The translations under genes and the position numbers were made by a program. Below are positions 21,619-32,833 of a stretch of 64,000 nucleotides of DNA, in pieces. This stretch comes from Didymella arachidicola (lineage: Eukaryota > Ascomycota > Dothideomycetes > Pleosporales > Didymellaceae): the NCBI GenBank assembly GCA_016630955.3, contig CM050000.1:1178001-1242000 (forward strand), read 5' to 3'. Under the pieces are notes generated by a model. The model had not been told where the DNA came from and ran no database searches. It saw nothing but the letters and a program-made list of their open reading frames with translations. Every line of letters begins with the position of its first letter. Positions within the stretch are counted from its first letter, which is position 1.

Positions 21619-23082
21619 TTGAGTGAGCTTTTCGAAAATCTAGCGCCTTTCGTTCAGGCCAATCTTACTTGCATTGCTTACATTATGGAGCTCGGCATAA
21701 TCACGCACAAGCTCAGGGTATCAACAGAGAAGCCCGAAGCTGGAACTGTCGGTACAGAAGATCTACCCTTTAGTTCATCGCTGCTGGCCTCTGAAACGGG
21801 CAATCGCGAAGAAGCTGGAGCATTTAAGCGTCAACAGAAGGAGAGCTCAGCAAGCTTCAGATCAAGGACCATGATGACAACTACTCCGACTTAAGAACTG
21901 TCATCGATGGAAAGAAATGGTGCCAAGCAGCTTTCGAATGGCTGAGACTGCTCTGCGTGCAGACCTTCTCTTACAACACACTGAGCTGCGACGTAGCCGC
22001 CAATGCCCACGATACAATCGTCAAGAAATTCATTGGTTCCCTTCGTTTGAGCGTTTTTCGGTCATACTGCAGGCACGCAGAGAACCCACTCTACATCAAG
22101 GAGTATCTTGAGTCATACACCTATCTCGACATGGGAGAGCCGAAAAAGTTCGACGATAAAGAGCAAAACCACATCTACAAATGGCTCAAAGTCTATGGTT
22201 GTGGATTCGAAAAGAGTGGGAAGGCGCTTCTTGCATCAGCAGGGAGAAATCAAGGTGCAGGTACAGTGCACTGCGAGACCCTAGGCATGTGTCTATACCT
22301 CATTGATATCAACCGCAAGGAACTTGTCGATCCAGAAGTACATGATCCAGAAGTTGACTCGCCATCGTTTCACCTGAAATTGCCACCATCTCAGGTTACG
22401 GAGATGATGAGGGGCACATTCGATGTTCTGTCCGTGACAAAGCGGTGCTGCCCCGCTTGTCACGCACTCGTCAAGTATCTTATCAAAGATTGGGCGTTAC
22501 AAGCCCAACATGTTGTATGCCGGCGCGCACTCGGACTGGTCTCAGGTTTGCCTGCCACCGTTCATCCCCAATAAAGCTGGTGAGGCCGTCATTACTGCCG
22601 CGCGGGAGGCTCTGGAACCTCGTCTCCACCGCATAATAGCAGACCAGAAGATGAAAGTCAGCCCAGAGACCATCAAGTCATGGGGATCAAACATGACCTC
22701 CACCGCCAGCAAGCCAATTGCAACCGACAGTTCGCCCCTTGCATTCACCGCGAGGTTTGCTGAGCCCCAGGGCATGGAAGACTTGGCTAACCCGGATTTT
22801 CTTTGGCCCGAGAGCAAGAAAGTTGATCGTCTTGTCTCTTCGCCAACGAGCTCTCCTGGCGTGAGGAAGACGAAGACGCAGAAGACAAGTGCTACTTCAG
22901 GATCATCTACGCAGCCTCAAACTGGGGAGTTTTCGAAGAGCCGGGGTGGTGAGAGTAAAACGAAGGGACCCTGGCAAGTCCTGGGCAGTACGTTGACGAA
23001 AACAACCAATGAGTCCACGAGTCATGACCGAAGGCTATGCAGAAAGGAGTATGAGCTCAACTTTTCTGTGGCTGTCGCCTGA
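21619..23082 (+). pseudogene. Frameshifted fungal deaminase-like gene (HxE...CxxC)
   Basis: Three open pieces belong together. The frame through 21957-22574 carries VHCETLGMCLYL (His codon 22269-22271) and RCCPACHALVKYL (Cys codons 22449-22460), the His-x-Glu and Cys-x-x-Cys zinc pattern of the nucleic-acid deaminase superfamily. The continuation (MLYAGAHSDWSQVCLPPFIP) lies in another frame from about 22490. The gene at 34499-35548 has the same blocks in one uninterrupted frame (CCLACHAFLLYM then ILYPGDHTSWS), so here a one-base shift near 22488 breaks the gene. The 5' piece (21619-21894) is in yet another frame and may be joined by an intron; no clean ATG opens the central frame. It may be a decayed gene or a sequencing error. 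The fungal OTT_1508-like family (PF14441) is my best family guess. Confidence 0.55.
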
Positions 23083-23114
23083 CATCCTGGAAGAGATTCC
23101 GCTATGTAGCTAGT

Positions 23115-23935
23115 TTACTCGTCGCCATCCTCAGGGTAGCTTCTTTTCACGAGGTAATGACTACTTTGCCATTTCTGTACTTTGTCAGACTTCTCGCCAA
23201 GAACTGGAGTCCGGTCTGCACTGACCACAACTTTCTGTCCCTCAAAGTACTCCCGCCACTTCGGGTTTTCGCCGAGCGCGATGACAACATCCCACGGCCA
23301 TTCTTCAGACTCGAGCTCCACGAATGTGAGGTAGGTGTGCAACTTCTCCTTCTGCAGAATCTCATATGATTCTTCCCGAAGTACTGTCGCATGGTTGATC
23401 TTGAACATGCGGAACCGCAGCACATCTGGCGATGACGCGATTGTTGGAGCCGCTTCCGCCTTGTAGAAGTCGATGACTTCCTTCTCATCGCCCTCCGCGA
23501 TCTGCCACTCCATGACTGCTACACTCACAACATCTGCGTGGTCTACACTGCCGTTAATATCAGGCGGAAAGGAGAATATTTGCACCACATACAGCCGTCC
23601 CATTCACCTTCTTGCCATCTCCCGACTTCTTCGTACGTTCTTACATCGAATCTCGCGTTCGCCATTGCACCTGTCATGGAGATGTGATTGCTCTCGTCGA
23701 GTGTTGAGTCGGTCGCTTTGTTAACGTTGTCCATCTCGTAGACTGTGAGCCACTTCCATGGCGCCTCTCGCTCTCCCACGCCGTCGACTTCTTCGTCTAA
23801 ACCAACTTCGACGAGCTCGCAGTGCAGCGCGTGTTTCGCAAGTTTCGATGTCATCGACGGGATGTAATCATCCTCGTACCATTCCTCGGACACATTGGGA
23901 ATGTTGGCAGCCCATGCGCACAAGACACCTGACAT
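23115..23935 (-). CDS. Hypothetical protein, probable duplicated dimeric alpha-beta barrel (EthD-like) fold
   Basis: Exons 23593-23935 and 23115-23542 join across a 50-nt intron (donor GTATGT, acceptor GTGTAG) to give 256 aa. The nearer CAG acceptor would bring in a stop at once, so the second acceptor is used. Each half looks like a ferredoxin-like unit: WAANIPNVSEEWYEDDYIPSM with WLTVYEMDN in the first, and AVMEWQIAEGDEKEVIDFY with RFRMFKIN and YLTFVELESEEWP in the second. This arrangement resembles fungal proteins of the dimeric alpha-beta barrel superfamily, some acting on small phenolics or polyketides. The fold call is inference; the substrate is unknown. It is convergent with the deaminase-like pseudogene, 32 bp away. 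Confidence 0.6.
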
Positions 23936-25685
23936 ATTGAATAATATTCTGGTGCGTCGTGCAAAAAGGTGATCGGATTGTGGGTCTTGGGATTATTCTG
24001 GAAGGAGCAGGATCTTTTTGATGTCTCTGTGGCGCGAAATATTCGGAAGCAAAGATACGGGTCTGTCGATCTTACAAGTACCCTCATTGCCGTTGACTTG
24101 CATCGGGCCTGCTTGTGCATCACCAACATGCAAGTCACAAGATGACGAGGCCCATGGCAATCATGCTTTAGTCGGTTCGAATGAACAACTCCGATACTGC
24201 TCCAAACGCTTTGATTGGCTCGAACAATCCATCAAGTTTGAAAAGTGTCACTCTAATCTTTGTTGAGCGTAGCGACGATCGACAGTGTGGGGATGTGGAG
24301 TTGCGCATGAGTCGCGTACCTGCAGAGGCGTGGTGTGAGCAATGGACTGCAACGGGACCTAAACTTACACATGGGCCATGCGTTGCTTGTTCATGTGTTT
24401 GGCAATATTGGCCTCCTTAAACGAATTACACCTTTTGCTTGCACGATCACTGCTATCCATGGATTTCCCCCGTGTTGTCAAACGCCGTTCTGCCAGACTC
24501 TGAATAGCGGTGTAAAGAAGTTTCGGGCCGTTTAAAGCGGGCCGAATGTGACTTATCTTGGAGCACTGTGCATTCAAGCCCCACGCCAACAGGTGTCTGG
24601 ACTCTCGATGCGATAGAGACACTGTGTGCGCAACGATTGTAGAGGCTCTGCCAACAGGTATGAAGGAGTTCACGGCAAGCCTTTGGCCGGCGACCAATGG
24701 TATGGCATTGAAGCAGGAGGAGTCACACCGAAAACGATGTTCCTTTACACAGTAGTGGACTACCTGACCTCAGAGGAGAGTTAGTTGATGAGATGTCTGC
24801 GAGTGAAGTGATAGTCTCGACGACTCATGTCAGTCAAGGCCCCAGGCTTCGTCTGATGGCCCATCAGTACTCACCACATGGCTAGGTTATCCTATCAGCG
24901 GCCTTGACGAGACCGAACATGACGGCATCTTACTGTGGCGTTAAACGGAATCCTTCGAGAAGCCACCGGATGAGCTATGTTACCCTGCAGCACGACCTCT
25001 GGCGTGATGAATTAAAACGAGCGCTTGCAGCGTCTGCTGAAAATGTAGATTGTTGGCAGAAGATTCAGCATTGCGGGCAGGAATTAATTGTATTTCAGTT
25101 CCACTCTGGGCTCGCTGCGGCGTCCTAGTGAAGATCTAATGGCTCCAGGCGCCGCAGTAATTCTGAGGTAACTGAGGGCTGATAAACAGACCTGGCAGCA
25201 GCCGTCTGGTACCAGAAGCGGGAAGGAACCAAGGTCGAGTGAAATTAAAAGTTACCGTACCTTGCACGGAAATCTGACTTGAAACAGTTCTCATCGACGG
25301 TCACAGCCATCTAATATGCGCTGAACATGTCGTTGGGTCTTACCCAGTCTTCGATAGACGCTAAACGCTCAGAGTAGATCGATCACTTGTGGTGACCAGT
25401 GGAGTGACATTGTTCAATCTCGTTGCTAAAGCGATCGATATCCTGTGGTTTGGAACAAACCTTCCACCTTGTGCAGGCATTGAGGATGACACCGTGGTTA
25501 AACTATGGCGTCCTCCGAACTACTTGATAAGTGTCCGCCTGTATGCAATGAAGCGTACATCATCCACCAGCCGTGCAGAGACACTCTAACGTTCTCGACG
25601 TCTCGACTACAAGCCTCTTCGACTACAGTTTTACACGCGTTGCGCTGACCCACATCTCCAATTTTTAAACGCTTGGCGAGTAGAC
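23936..25685. other. Intergenic, 1.75 kb, no gene seen
   Basis: Between divergently transcribed genes. Frames are short on both strands and none can be joined into a protein-like product. No terminal repeats or tandem repeats were noticed. Confidence 0.4.
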
Positions 25686-26663
25686 ATGCCTTGTGGTGAC
25701 GAATCCATGTCGTGGGAGAATGGCCTTATTCGCGACAAGTATTTTAACCCGTGGTGTAAAGAGCTCGAGGCTATGTACCACCGCCTGGCCGAGCTCCGCG
25801 AGAATTGGGAGGCAGGCGAAAATGTCACGCCAGCCGACTGGGACGCCGTTACCGCAGGTCGGGAGCGTAAGGCGATCCATCTCGTCTCCGGAATCTTCCC
25901 AAAGGAGGCTTGGCCGCTGCCAGTGCGTGATCGATTTCCGAACCTGATTGCGTTTTTCGACTGGGATTGGGATATACGTCTTCAAGAGCCGCGGCAGAAG
26001 CAGTACGCGAAGATCGTTGACGATATCATTGGCAACTTCGTTCACACAGAAGTCTTTGACCACAAGAAGCGGTACGCCGACATCGTCAAGCACTTCGCAG
26101 AGCAGAACACAATTATCTTGGAACAGAAGCGACTTGCCGATGATATCTATGCCGGGCGGCAGGCGGGAATGATCGTCGAGGAGATCGTGACTGCTCGATT
26201 TGATCGGAACTCTACACGGCCAAGCATAGATGAGATGCTGCTTGCTCATCTGCGGTATGAGGACGTGATGGACCAAGATTTTGATGCGCACGCATGGGTT
26301 CGGAAGATCTATTATCAGAAGATGTTGTCCTGCACGCGCATATCGCAGCGACGGGCAGCACAAATGGTTCACGCTTGGGCCAAGTACTGTCAAACAACCC
26401 CTGGAGATGAGGCCGACGTTTCGGGGGCCAACCGCGTGACGCCTGAACCTTCTCAGGCGCATGGCTGCGATATCTCATACGACTGCACACATCTATACGA
26501 TGAGCCAGAGCGGAAGTCCATTGTCGAAATTATCAAGACTTTGAATATCAAATATGAGGATGAGCTGTGTGTGCCGGCCGAGCCTGTTCGCGATCAGTTC
26601 GGGATGGATCTTGACGATGATACCGAGCACGATGGCGAGTACTTTCTGCCATTTGATACTTAG
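25686..26663 (+). CDS. Hypothetical protein, intronless, 325 aa
   Basis: A single uninterrupted frame of 325 aa from a clear ATG. Composition is strongly protein-like, rich in charged helices and tryptophan (ELRENWEAGENVTPADWDAV, IAFFDWDWDIRLQ, KRYADIVKHFAEQNTI). The C-terminus is acidic (DLDDDTEHDGEYFLPFDT). There is no signal peptide or membrane span. I recognise no domain. The convergent neighbour is MTC6, 106 bp away. The ATG at 25707 (second Met, residue 8) could also start the protein. Confidence 0.6.
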   Translation: MPCGDESMSWENGLIRDKYFNPWCKELEAMYHRLAELRENWEAGENVTPADWDAVTAGRERKAIHLVSGIFPKEAWPLPVRDRFPNLIAFFDWDWDIRLQEPRQKQYAKIVDDIIGNFVHTEVFDHKKRYADIVKHFAEQNTIILEQKRLADDIYAGRQAGMIVEEIVTARFDRNSTRPSIDEMLLAHLRYEDVMDQDFDAHAWVRKIYYQKMLSCTRISQRRAAQMVHAWAKYCQTTPGDEADVSGANRVTPEPSQAHGCDISYDCTHLYDEPERKSIVEIIKTLNIKYEDELCVPAEPVRDQFGMDLDDDTEHDGEYFLPFDT

Positions 26664-26769
26664 TGCGGCGGGTACGTATTGCCTTGAAATATAGCAAACT
26701 TGATTTTGATATACTACACATTACAGTACCATGTGAATATTTGACGGTGAAGCCACTTACCACATTTAT

Positions 26770-28764
26770 CTAGCTAGGTACGCCCTCATATTCCCATCCG
26801 CCCTGCATCTTTCTCCCTCTGCCTCTCCTGTCCTCCCGTCTATTCGAGGCGCATTTAATGAAAAATGTCAAGGCTGCACAAACAAAGATGATTACAGCCG
26901 CGACTGTAGGGATGACGACGATGCGGGTGCGATTGGTGTCTGTAGACTGCAGGTATGGACATGTGCCGTTGATGCCAATGACCCAGCAATCTGCGGTGCC
27001 AAGCTGATTAAGGTCAACGTAGACGGGCTGATCCGGCTCTTTTGATCTTTGCAGGGCCGCGTGCAGGTACGCGTTTTCGAGCGCAGTGTGCGGAACAGCA
27101 AATTGGAGCGGGGATCGACACAATGTCTGGGCGGTATTGTAGTTAGAAGTACTTTCAGATACCTCCCAGTAGTAAGGCTGACTCGGATTCTGACAAGCCG
27201 CGCGGTAGCGAGTGGCACAGTCTGCAACTTCCCACCGGCCGGGGTAAGGCGAGTTCGTCATGACGGTGCAGCGATTGGCGGTCGAGCTGTCCCGAGTGAT
27301 ATTCAGAGGCTGGCCAGGTGCCCATGACCAAAGAGTTGAGTGCACGAAAGCAGCGTAAGGCAGAGGATTTTTGTCCGCTGTTGTACCTGCCAGACTCTGG
27401 TTCAGGAGAGGACTAATGCCACAATTGGTCAAGTTTGCAACTGATGCTACTGAGGCATTGAGGTCAGGATTCGCGTCGAGACTGAGTGTCGGTGGTATCG
27501 CACGAGCAAAGGATGAATTACTTCGCGATGTCACTGTCATGTCTGGCGACGGGTAGAAGCAGCCAGAGGTTTGTTCTCCTGTGGTCGCAAATAATACCTC
27601 TCGATTTCTGGCAATTGTACCCGGTGGAAAGATGTCTTCGAAGTCACCGCTGATATCGTAAGCCGCCATCGACTCATCAACAGTTCCGAAGCCAATGATG
27701 ACTCTTTTGAATTCCTGGAACTCCATCAATGCCTCAGTCGGCCAACCGCTGTCGGTAACGATGTTGCCTGCGGAGTTCTTCGAAGTCTCGTAATAGCCTT
27801 GAGCGGGGAGGTTATCCCACTCAACGTTGTACCAGGTCGCGTTTAGATTCGCGCGTTGATCGGCTAAATTATTTGCGGAATACAAGATATCTGACAGGTT
27901 ACCATTTACAATTTGACTCAAGGTGTCGCCAGATTGCGGCAGTTGGTCCGGCGTGAGTTGTGGCGCGGGGCCGTTCGGATCTGACAGCGTAGCAGCGGCA
28001 TGAACGTTCAAGTCGAGGAAGGTGATCGCTGCGCCAGTGGTGGTTGCTGTTTCTTGGAGAAAGTCTTCAAGTAGGCCGGTCAACAAGCCAAACGTCATCT
28101 GCGAAGTGCAGTTGTAGCGGCCAATCTGCAGAATCGGCGGACCTTTTACAGTAGGGAAGCTGATGACTGTAGGTTCTGCAGGCGCGCTTATCGAACTTGA
28201 AAGGCTCGACAAAGGCTGGTTCTCTGTTGTAAACGATGACATTGCGAACACGCTGGACGTGGAACTGGTCTGGCGAGCTCTTAATGCTTGAGGCATCGTC
28301 GCTGTGGTCTCGGGTACTCTAGCATTGGCAGTCCCCGTGGATGCTGAGATCGTGGGACCAGAGACTACGTGGGCATCATTTTGTACTTCGTCATCATTCT
28401 TGGGGAGCTGTACGGGACACAAACTCCATACCGAGCGAAGAGCATCCCAGTACACATCCACTTCGAATCGAGGAAAACCAACTCCAAGAAGATTCGAGAA
28501 GCACTTCATGAAAGCATTGTGTTCGTATTGATTGTTAGCAAAACAAGCCTGTGTTAAAGAAGCGGCTGCTAGGGTATGAAAGTTAATGGGGACGCGAAGA
28601 CCAACGTCACGTTGCGCCTGTGGACGTTAGCCGACTGGAAATACGAGCCGTCTGCACACGACAGCAGCCACGAGACGTACCCGAAATGCTTCGCTCCATG
28701 GTTGTATCCATCGTGAGTTCACAGCAGCCTGATCCGGGTCGTAAAGATTGTTATTGGATGACAT
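26770..28764 (-). CDS. MTC6: Maintenance of telomere capping protein 6 (Mtc6) homologue, membrane protein
   Basis: A single-pass membrane glycoprotein of the fungal Mtc6 family, named for a genetic link to telomere capping in yeast; biochemical role unclear. Exons 28681-28764 and 26770-28617 give 643 aa; the 63-nt intron has donor GTACGT, a GCTAAC branch and acceptor CACAG. Family landmarks: QRDVGLRVPINF after the intron, NNQYEHNAFMKCFSNLLGVG, FEVDVYWDALRSVWSLCP, then a Ser/Thr-rich linker and a lumenal region with many NxS/T sites. A lectin-like C-terminal part has GRWEVADCATRYRAACQNP and ADCWVIGINGTCPY. One membrane helix (IVVIPTVAAVIIFVCAALTF) is followed by a basic tail. The model lacks the N-terminal signal peptide I would expect, so a further 5' exon may exist. 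A transposon lies 216 bp upstream. Confidence 0.85.
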
Positions 28765-28980
28765 TGCGGCGGGCGCTCATGGAGTCGCGCAGCTGCGCAG
28801 CGCCTGTAGACGCAACCGCCTTCTTTTCAGACGCGTGCAACAGCAAAAATGAACCAATTTTATATTGAGATAATGACAAAAGATGGGCGACAGCAAAGAG
28901 ACAATGACGGGTGGAGCGGGTGATGGAACTGTAGATGTGACGCGCCCCTTCCTCGGAACTTCTGGTTCGCGCTGGCTCTA

Positions 28981-31080
28981 CCGAGTCCGTGCGCGTGACG
29001 CCCACCATCGCGTAACGCCCCGCTGAGATCCTATCGACTTGTTGAAAAATAAGGTTACTGAGCCACCAACAACAGCAAATATTGTATAATATTGTAGTAG
29101 AGTAGTAAATAGACCTATGTGAACTACTTGTGCTACTTGTATTTACTTGGAAGCCTAACGTTGCGTCCGCGGCGAGTAGTGACTGGTGGAGGAGCTGAGG
29201 GTGCCTCAGGGGCTTCTTTCGCACCACCAGCATCACCAGCTTGTTTCTGACGCTTATTGCTACCTGAGGTAGCTTTTAAGGCTTTACGCTTACCCTTTTG
29301 GGATAATTGGATAGCAGTAGTAGCTTGACGAGCGTCCCTTTGACGCTGCGCTTCAGCTGCCTTCTTAGCCTTCTCCTGCACCCTCACCTCCTTAGCTCTC
29401 TCACGCTCTGTACGCTTCTCCTGAGCCTCTCTTGCTCTCTGAAGCTTAATTGCTACTTGCTCTTGCTTCTGACGTAGCTTTTGAAGATGCTGCTCCTCCT
29501 GTTCTTGCTCATTGATCTTCCGACGATAGTGTGCCTCTCTGACCTTCCGAGGAGACCAAAATACAGGTTGACTTTGGTACTCCTTCCGCTGTTGGAGACT
29601 CAGGGGCTTACTCTTCTTATTGTGCTTCTTCCTGTGTGCAAGAGACTCCTGCAGGCCTTTGTTCTGCTCAGTAAGCAGCTCAACCTGGGCAGTAAGAGAG
29701 TGAATTGCCCCTGTCAGCTCCCGCACTGCCTCACTGTCAGGTTCCTTCACATGATCCTTAAGTACCTGCCTTATACGCCTCCAGTCTGTTGGTCTAAGAG
29801 CTCCTGATTGTTCTTCTTTGTCTGTATAAGTGTTGTTGACTTGTTTGAGTACAGCAGAGGCGTCAGGGGGCCATATCCCTGTGGCTGCAAAGGAGTTGAC
29901 GATTGTTGACTCCTGAAATGAGCTCTGCCACGCCGCCCAGAACAGGTGTAAGAAGTTTGATTTAGTGACTGGAGAGGTCCCCTGACTGCTTTGGAGGAAC
30001 TGCGTAAGCTCATTTGAGTATGCTCGTGCCAGAGGTGAGAACAGGCAAACGTCCAGTGGCTGGAGCCTGTGTGTTGAGTGAGGGGGAAGGATCATCACGA
30101 GTATCTTGCGTTGGTTGGCGTACTCAATAAAGTCAGGGGTAACGTGGCTCCCGTGGCCGTCAAGTATCAAAAGACGATACTTTCTCCGTGCTGTGGCCTT
30201 AGTAGCGCGATCGAACACCTGTTCAAGCCAGGCAAGAGCTATCTCGTTGTTGCTCCAGCCTGTACTAGATGAGCTGACAAAGACTGAGTGTTCCCCTGGC
30301 TTGATATCCTCCACCCAGCCTGAGTATATAGCTTGATTGGCTGCTGGGTATATGAGGCTTGCTGGCAGGGCTTCCCCTGAGGCACTTATGCAAGCAATAA
30401 GCGTGATCCACTCCCGTGAGCCGTCTTGGAGAGTACCTCTGACTTGCTTGCTGTCCCACAGTGGCCGGGAGAACACTCGTTTTGCACGTTCAAGTACCCC
30501 GATCATGAAGCCCTTCTCATCCATATTGTACATGTGCTGAGGCTCAATGCTGTACTCAGCTATCTTGCTGTGTAGAAGTGTGAAGTAGGCCTCAAAAGAA
30601 GCCCCTGAGTCAGCTTGGTGGCGATTGCGATCCTTCCCTGTTGCCCATTTGGTGACCAGTTCAGCTGTGTGACGGTGGAGGAAGCGAGTAACCCAGCTAT
30701 CAGAGACGCTGCTACCAGCTACTTTAGACGCGTAATTTCGGATTTGAAGCCTGTTAGGAGGGAATCCGTCCTCAGTAAGCTTATTAATAAGCTTAATAAG
30801 CTCTTGTTCTTCAGTGTTGTTGAGTTTCCGTTGGTTAACTGCTTTGACCTCCCTAGAAGTTGAAACCCCTTTGTGCCTCCGCGCTAACGTAGACCGATCA
30901 ACTCCCTTTGCTTTAGCAAACTTTGTGTATGAAAGTTGTTCTTTATGATTGCGCAAATCGAATTCTGTAGCCGCTTCTTGAATTGAGTCCATATTGACTG
31001 AGCTATGGGGTGTTGAAGATGGGGTGCGATTTGCTTAGCGGGGCGTTACGCGATGGTGGGCGTCACGCGCACGGACTCGG
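28981..31080 (-). mobile_element. Pogo/Fot1-type DNA transposon, copy A1, complete
   Basis: A 2100-bp element bounded by perfect 44-bp terminal inverted repeats (28981-29024 and 31037-31080) that begin CCGAGTCCGTGC, flanked by TA on both sides (28979-28980, 31081-31082), the target duplication of Tc1/mariner-type elements. It holds one transposase gene on the minus strand. A second copy, A2 at 61670-63769, is in the opposite orientation. Both termini and the whole transposase translation agree between copies, so they are identical as far as compared by eye. Its left end is 216 bp upstream of the MTC6 start codon. Confidence 0.97.
29133..30992 (-). CDS. Pogo/Fot1-type transposase, intact (copy A1)
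   Basis: Cuts the element at its inverted repeats and inserts it at TA. Intronless, 619 aa. The N-terminal helix-turn-helix is about residues 15-45 (SYTKFAKAKGVDRSTLARRH), followed by a CENP-B-type DNA-binding domain at about 55-115 (PPNRLQIRNYASKV, SDSWVTRFLHRH). The DDE_1 catalytic domain has Asp158 in YNMDEKGF, Asp278 in LLILDGHGSH and Asp314 in LQPLDVCLF, a DD35D triad typical of pogo/Fot1. The C-terminal third is a basic coiled coil ending in a short RGR patch (RRGRNVRLPSKYK) that could grip DNA. No stop, frameshift or lost catalytic residue is seen, so it should be active. The amino-acid sequence equals that of copy A2. Confidence 0.95.
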   Translation of the reverse strand: MDSIQEAATEFDLRNHKEQLSYTKFAKAKGVDRSTLARRHKGVSTSREVKAVNQRKLNNTEEQELIKLINKLTEDGFPPNRLQIRNYASKVAGSSVSDSWVTRFLHRHTAELVTKWATGKDRNRHQADSGASFEAYFTLLHSKIAEYSIEPQHMYNMDEKGFMIGVLERAKRVFSRPLWDSKQVRGTLQDGSREWITLIACISASGEALPASLIYPAANQAIYSGWVEDIKPGEHSVFVSSSSTGWSNNEIALAWLEQVFDRATKATARRKYRLLILDGHGSHVTPDFIEYANQRKILVMILPPHSTHRLQPLDVCLFSPLARAYSNELTQFLQSSQGTSPVTKSNFLHLFWAAWQSSFQESTIVNSFAATGIWPPDASAVLKQVNNTYTDKEEQSGALRPTDWRRIRQVLKDHVKEPDSEAVRELTGAIHSLTAQVELLTEQNKGLQESLAHRKKHNKKSKPLSLQQRKEYQSQPVFWSPRKVREAHYRRKINEQEQEEQHLQKLRQKQEQVAIKLQRAREAQEKRTERERAKEVRVQEKAKKAAEAQRQRDARQATTAIQLSQKGKRKALKATSGSNKRQKQAGDAGGAKEAPEAPSAPPPVTTRRGRNVRLPSKYK

Positions 31081-32833
31081 TACAAGAGCCGCTCTGTGAT
31101 CGCAACATCATCTGCGATGACTTACGTTTGGTAATACCGCCCTCAGTGTCTTCTCAGATATTCTTCCCGGGCTCTCTGCGCCCAAGGCAGAATTACGGCA
31201 TAGTTGAGAGGCGATGGGCTGCCAGAATGCTAACCAAACCCGGAAAATGGCACTTCTGTAAGAAAGGTCACCGGACAGCTAGAGGCCTATTTTTGAGCCC
31301 TTCTAAAGTTCGGCAGGTGGAAGCGTCTTGACCATTTCAGTTGTGTTTCCCGCTGTCAGGTCTACACATGGACGTAACCGACCGGGTTTCGAGCAAGTCC
31401 GAGGAGCACAGTCGCCGTGCATTCACTCGTCTGGAGCATCCCAACCAGCGCTGGCATTGGTACTATAACGCTGATCTCCAACGAGCGATCATTCCTAGCG
31501 ATCTTTGACGTGCAGTCTTTCGGAGACCGCATCGCCATATGTAGCAGCAAAACTAGCCCCTGTTCACTGTTGGTTGGTCACGTGATAATTCGAGGCTCTA
31601 ACCCTACAACAGACCTTATCGCGACACGCCGAGATCTGTATGATGCGAGTGCTCCTGGTCCGAGTGGATCCTGATTGCTAACCATCACAGTGGTGTACGA
31701 CGTTTGCGGCAGCTCTGCCTTGCCAGCCACGTGGACATCAACAAAGGAATGACATGATCAGAGCTAAGTTTATCCACGATAGGCGCTAACATGACAGACA
31801 CTAATGTGACAGACTAAAAGGCCTTTTGCCGTAATTCGACCTGCAGTTTATTAATACTTGATACTAACCATAAATAGAAGTTAGATATCACGTCACAAAT
31901 AAACATTCGGACGGCTTGCCAAGACGACATGTCCAATCTAATACCATGGGAGTGTCTAGACGCAGATACGCATCTAACGATCTGCAGACCAAGATAATAC
32001 AGTCGCCGAATAGCAGTATAGGCATATTGGGAAAGAAGGGTCCGAACGAATTCACAATTCGTCACTCTCATGTGTGGTGAATAATTAGACCTCGCTCACA
32101 AATGCGAGCTCAAGTAGGAGGTCGAGAGAGATCTCCAGAGGGTAGAAATTTTCTTTCACTTACCTTCAGACGAAAGTTTGACGGCAAAATTCCATTGATG
32201 ACATCAAGAAAAAGCCTATCACACAATCCTGCAAAGTAAGAAATAGTAGGAACGGACAGACATAAAGTCCGCGATCTTGGCGCATGCGTCCCTAAGACTA
32301 TGTCTGTCGATACCATGGATTATGTTTGCACTAAGCTACAGCGTACAGTATCCACTCTCTACTTAGTTGTCGCCCGATCTTCCTGTTCCAGCTTAAGATG
32401 TCGGTTCCGAGTCGTGGAGTGAACGTTTGCATCGCTCCATCGCATGCTTCATGTATCGTGGGTCTATCCTATGTACCGTTCTACCTTTGTTCAGTTCCCA
32501 AAAGACGATTGAGTTGTATGCGCTATACTGAACGCACCACGGGAAGAAGCTTCGCGTACGGGTCTGTACAATCTGGAGATACTTTGATATCCTGAAACGA
32601 CGCAATTGGGATAGCTACATCTATCATAGTCCATATCTTAGCGAAGAATGTGTTAATTGAAAGAACGGGCTACGTAATGACCGGCTCCGCAAAACGTTGC
32701 GGAAAGACATATAAAATGCAGCATGTCTTCGTTCCATCACAATTATGCAGACACTCTGAGCCATCTCTCCTCAACATCAGCTCTCTACTTATCATTTTTT
32801 AAAGCCAACTCATCGTCACGCTGCTTCTTCAGG
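31081..32833. other. Intergenic, 1.75 kb, no gene seen
   Basis: Between transposon A1 and the repeat-rich secreted protein gene. It starts with the right TA duplication (31081-31082). AT content rises after about 31750. No frame is convincing, and I noticed no other transposon ends. Confidence 0.4.

Noticed and set aside
22475..22520. A short intron instead of a frameshift in the deaminase-like pseudogene
   Set aside because: The only GT...AG pair here would be about 29 nt and leaves the wrong phase; a one-base shift restores alignment with the intact relative.
28751..29236. Minus-strand frame joining the transposon A1 end to the MTC6 5' region
   Set aside because: It overlaps the terminal repeat and the transposase end in another frame, has no domain, and the MTC6 exon uses a different frame.
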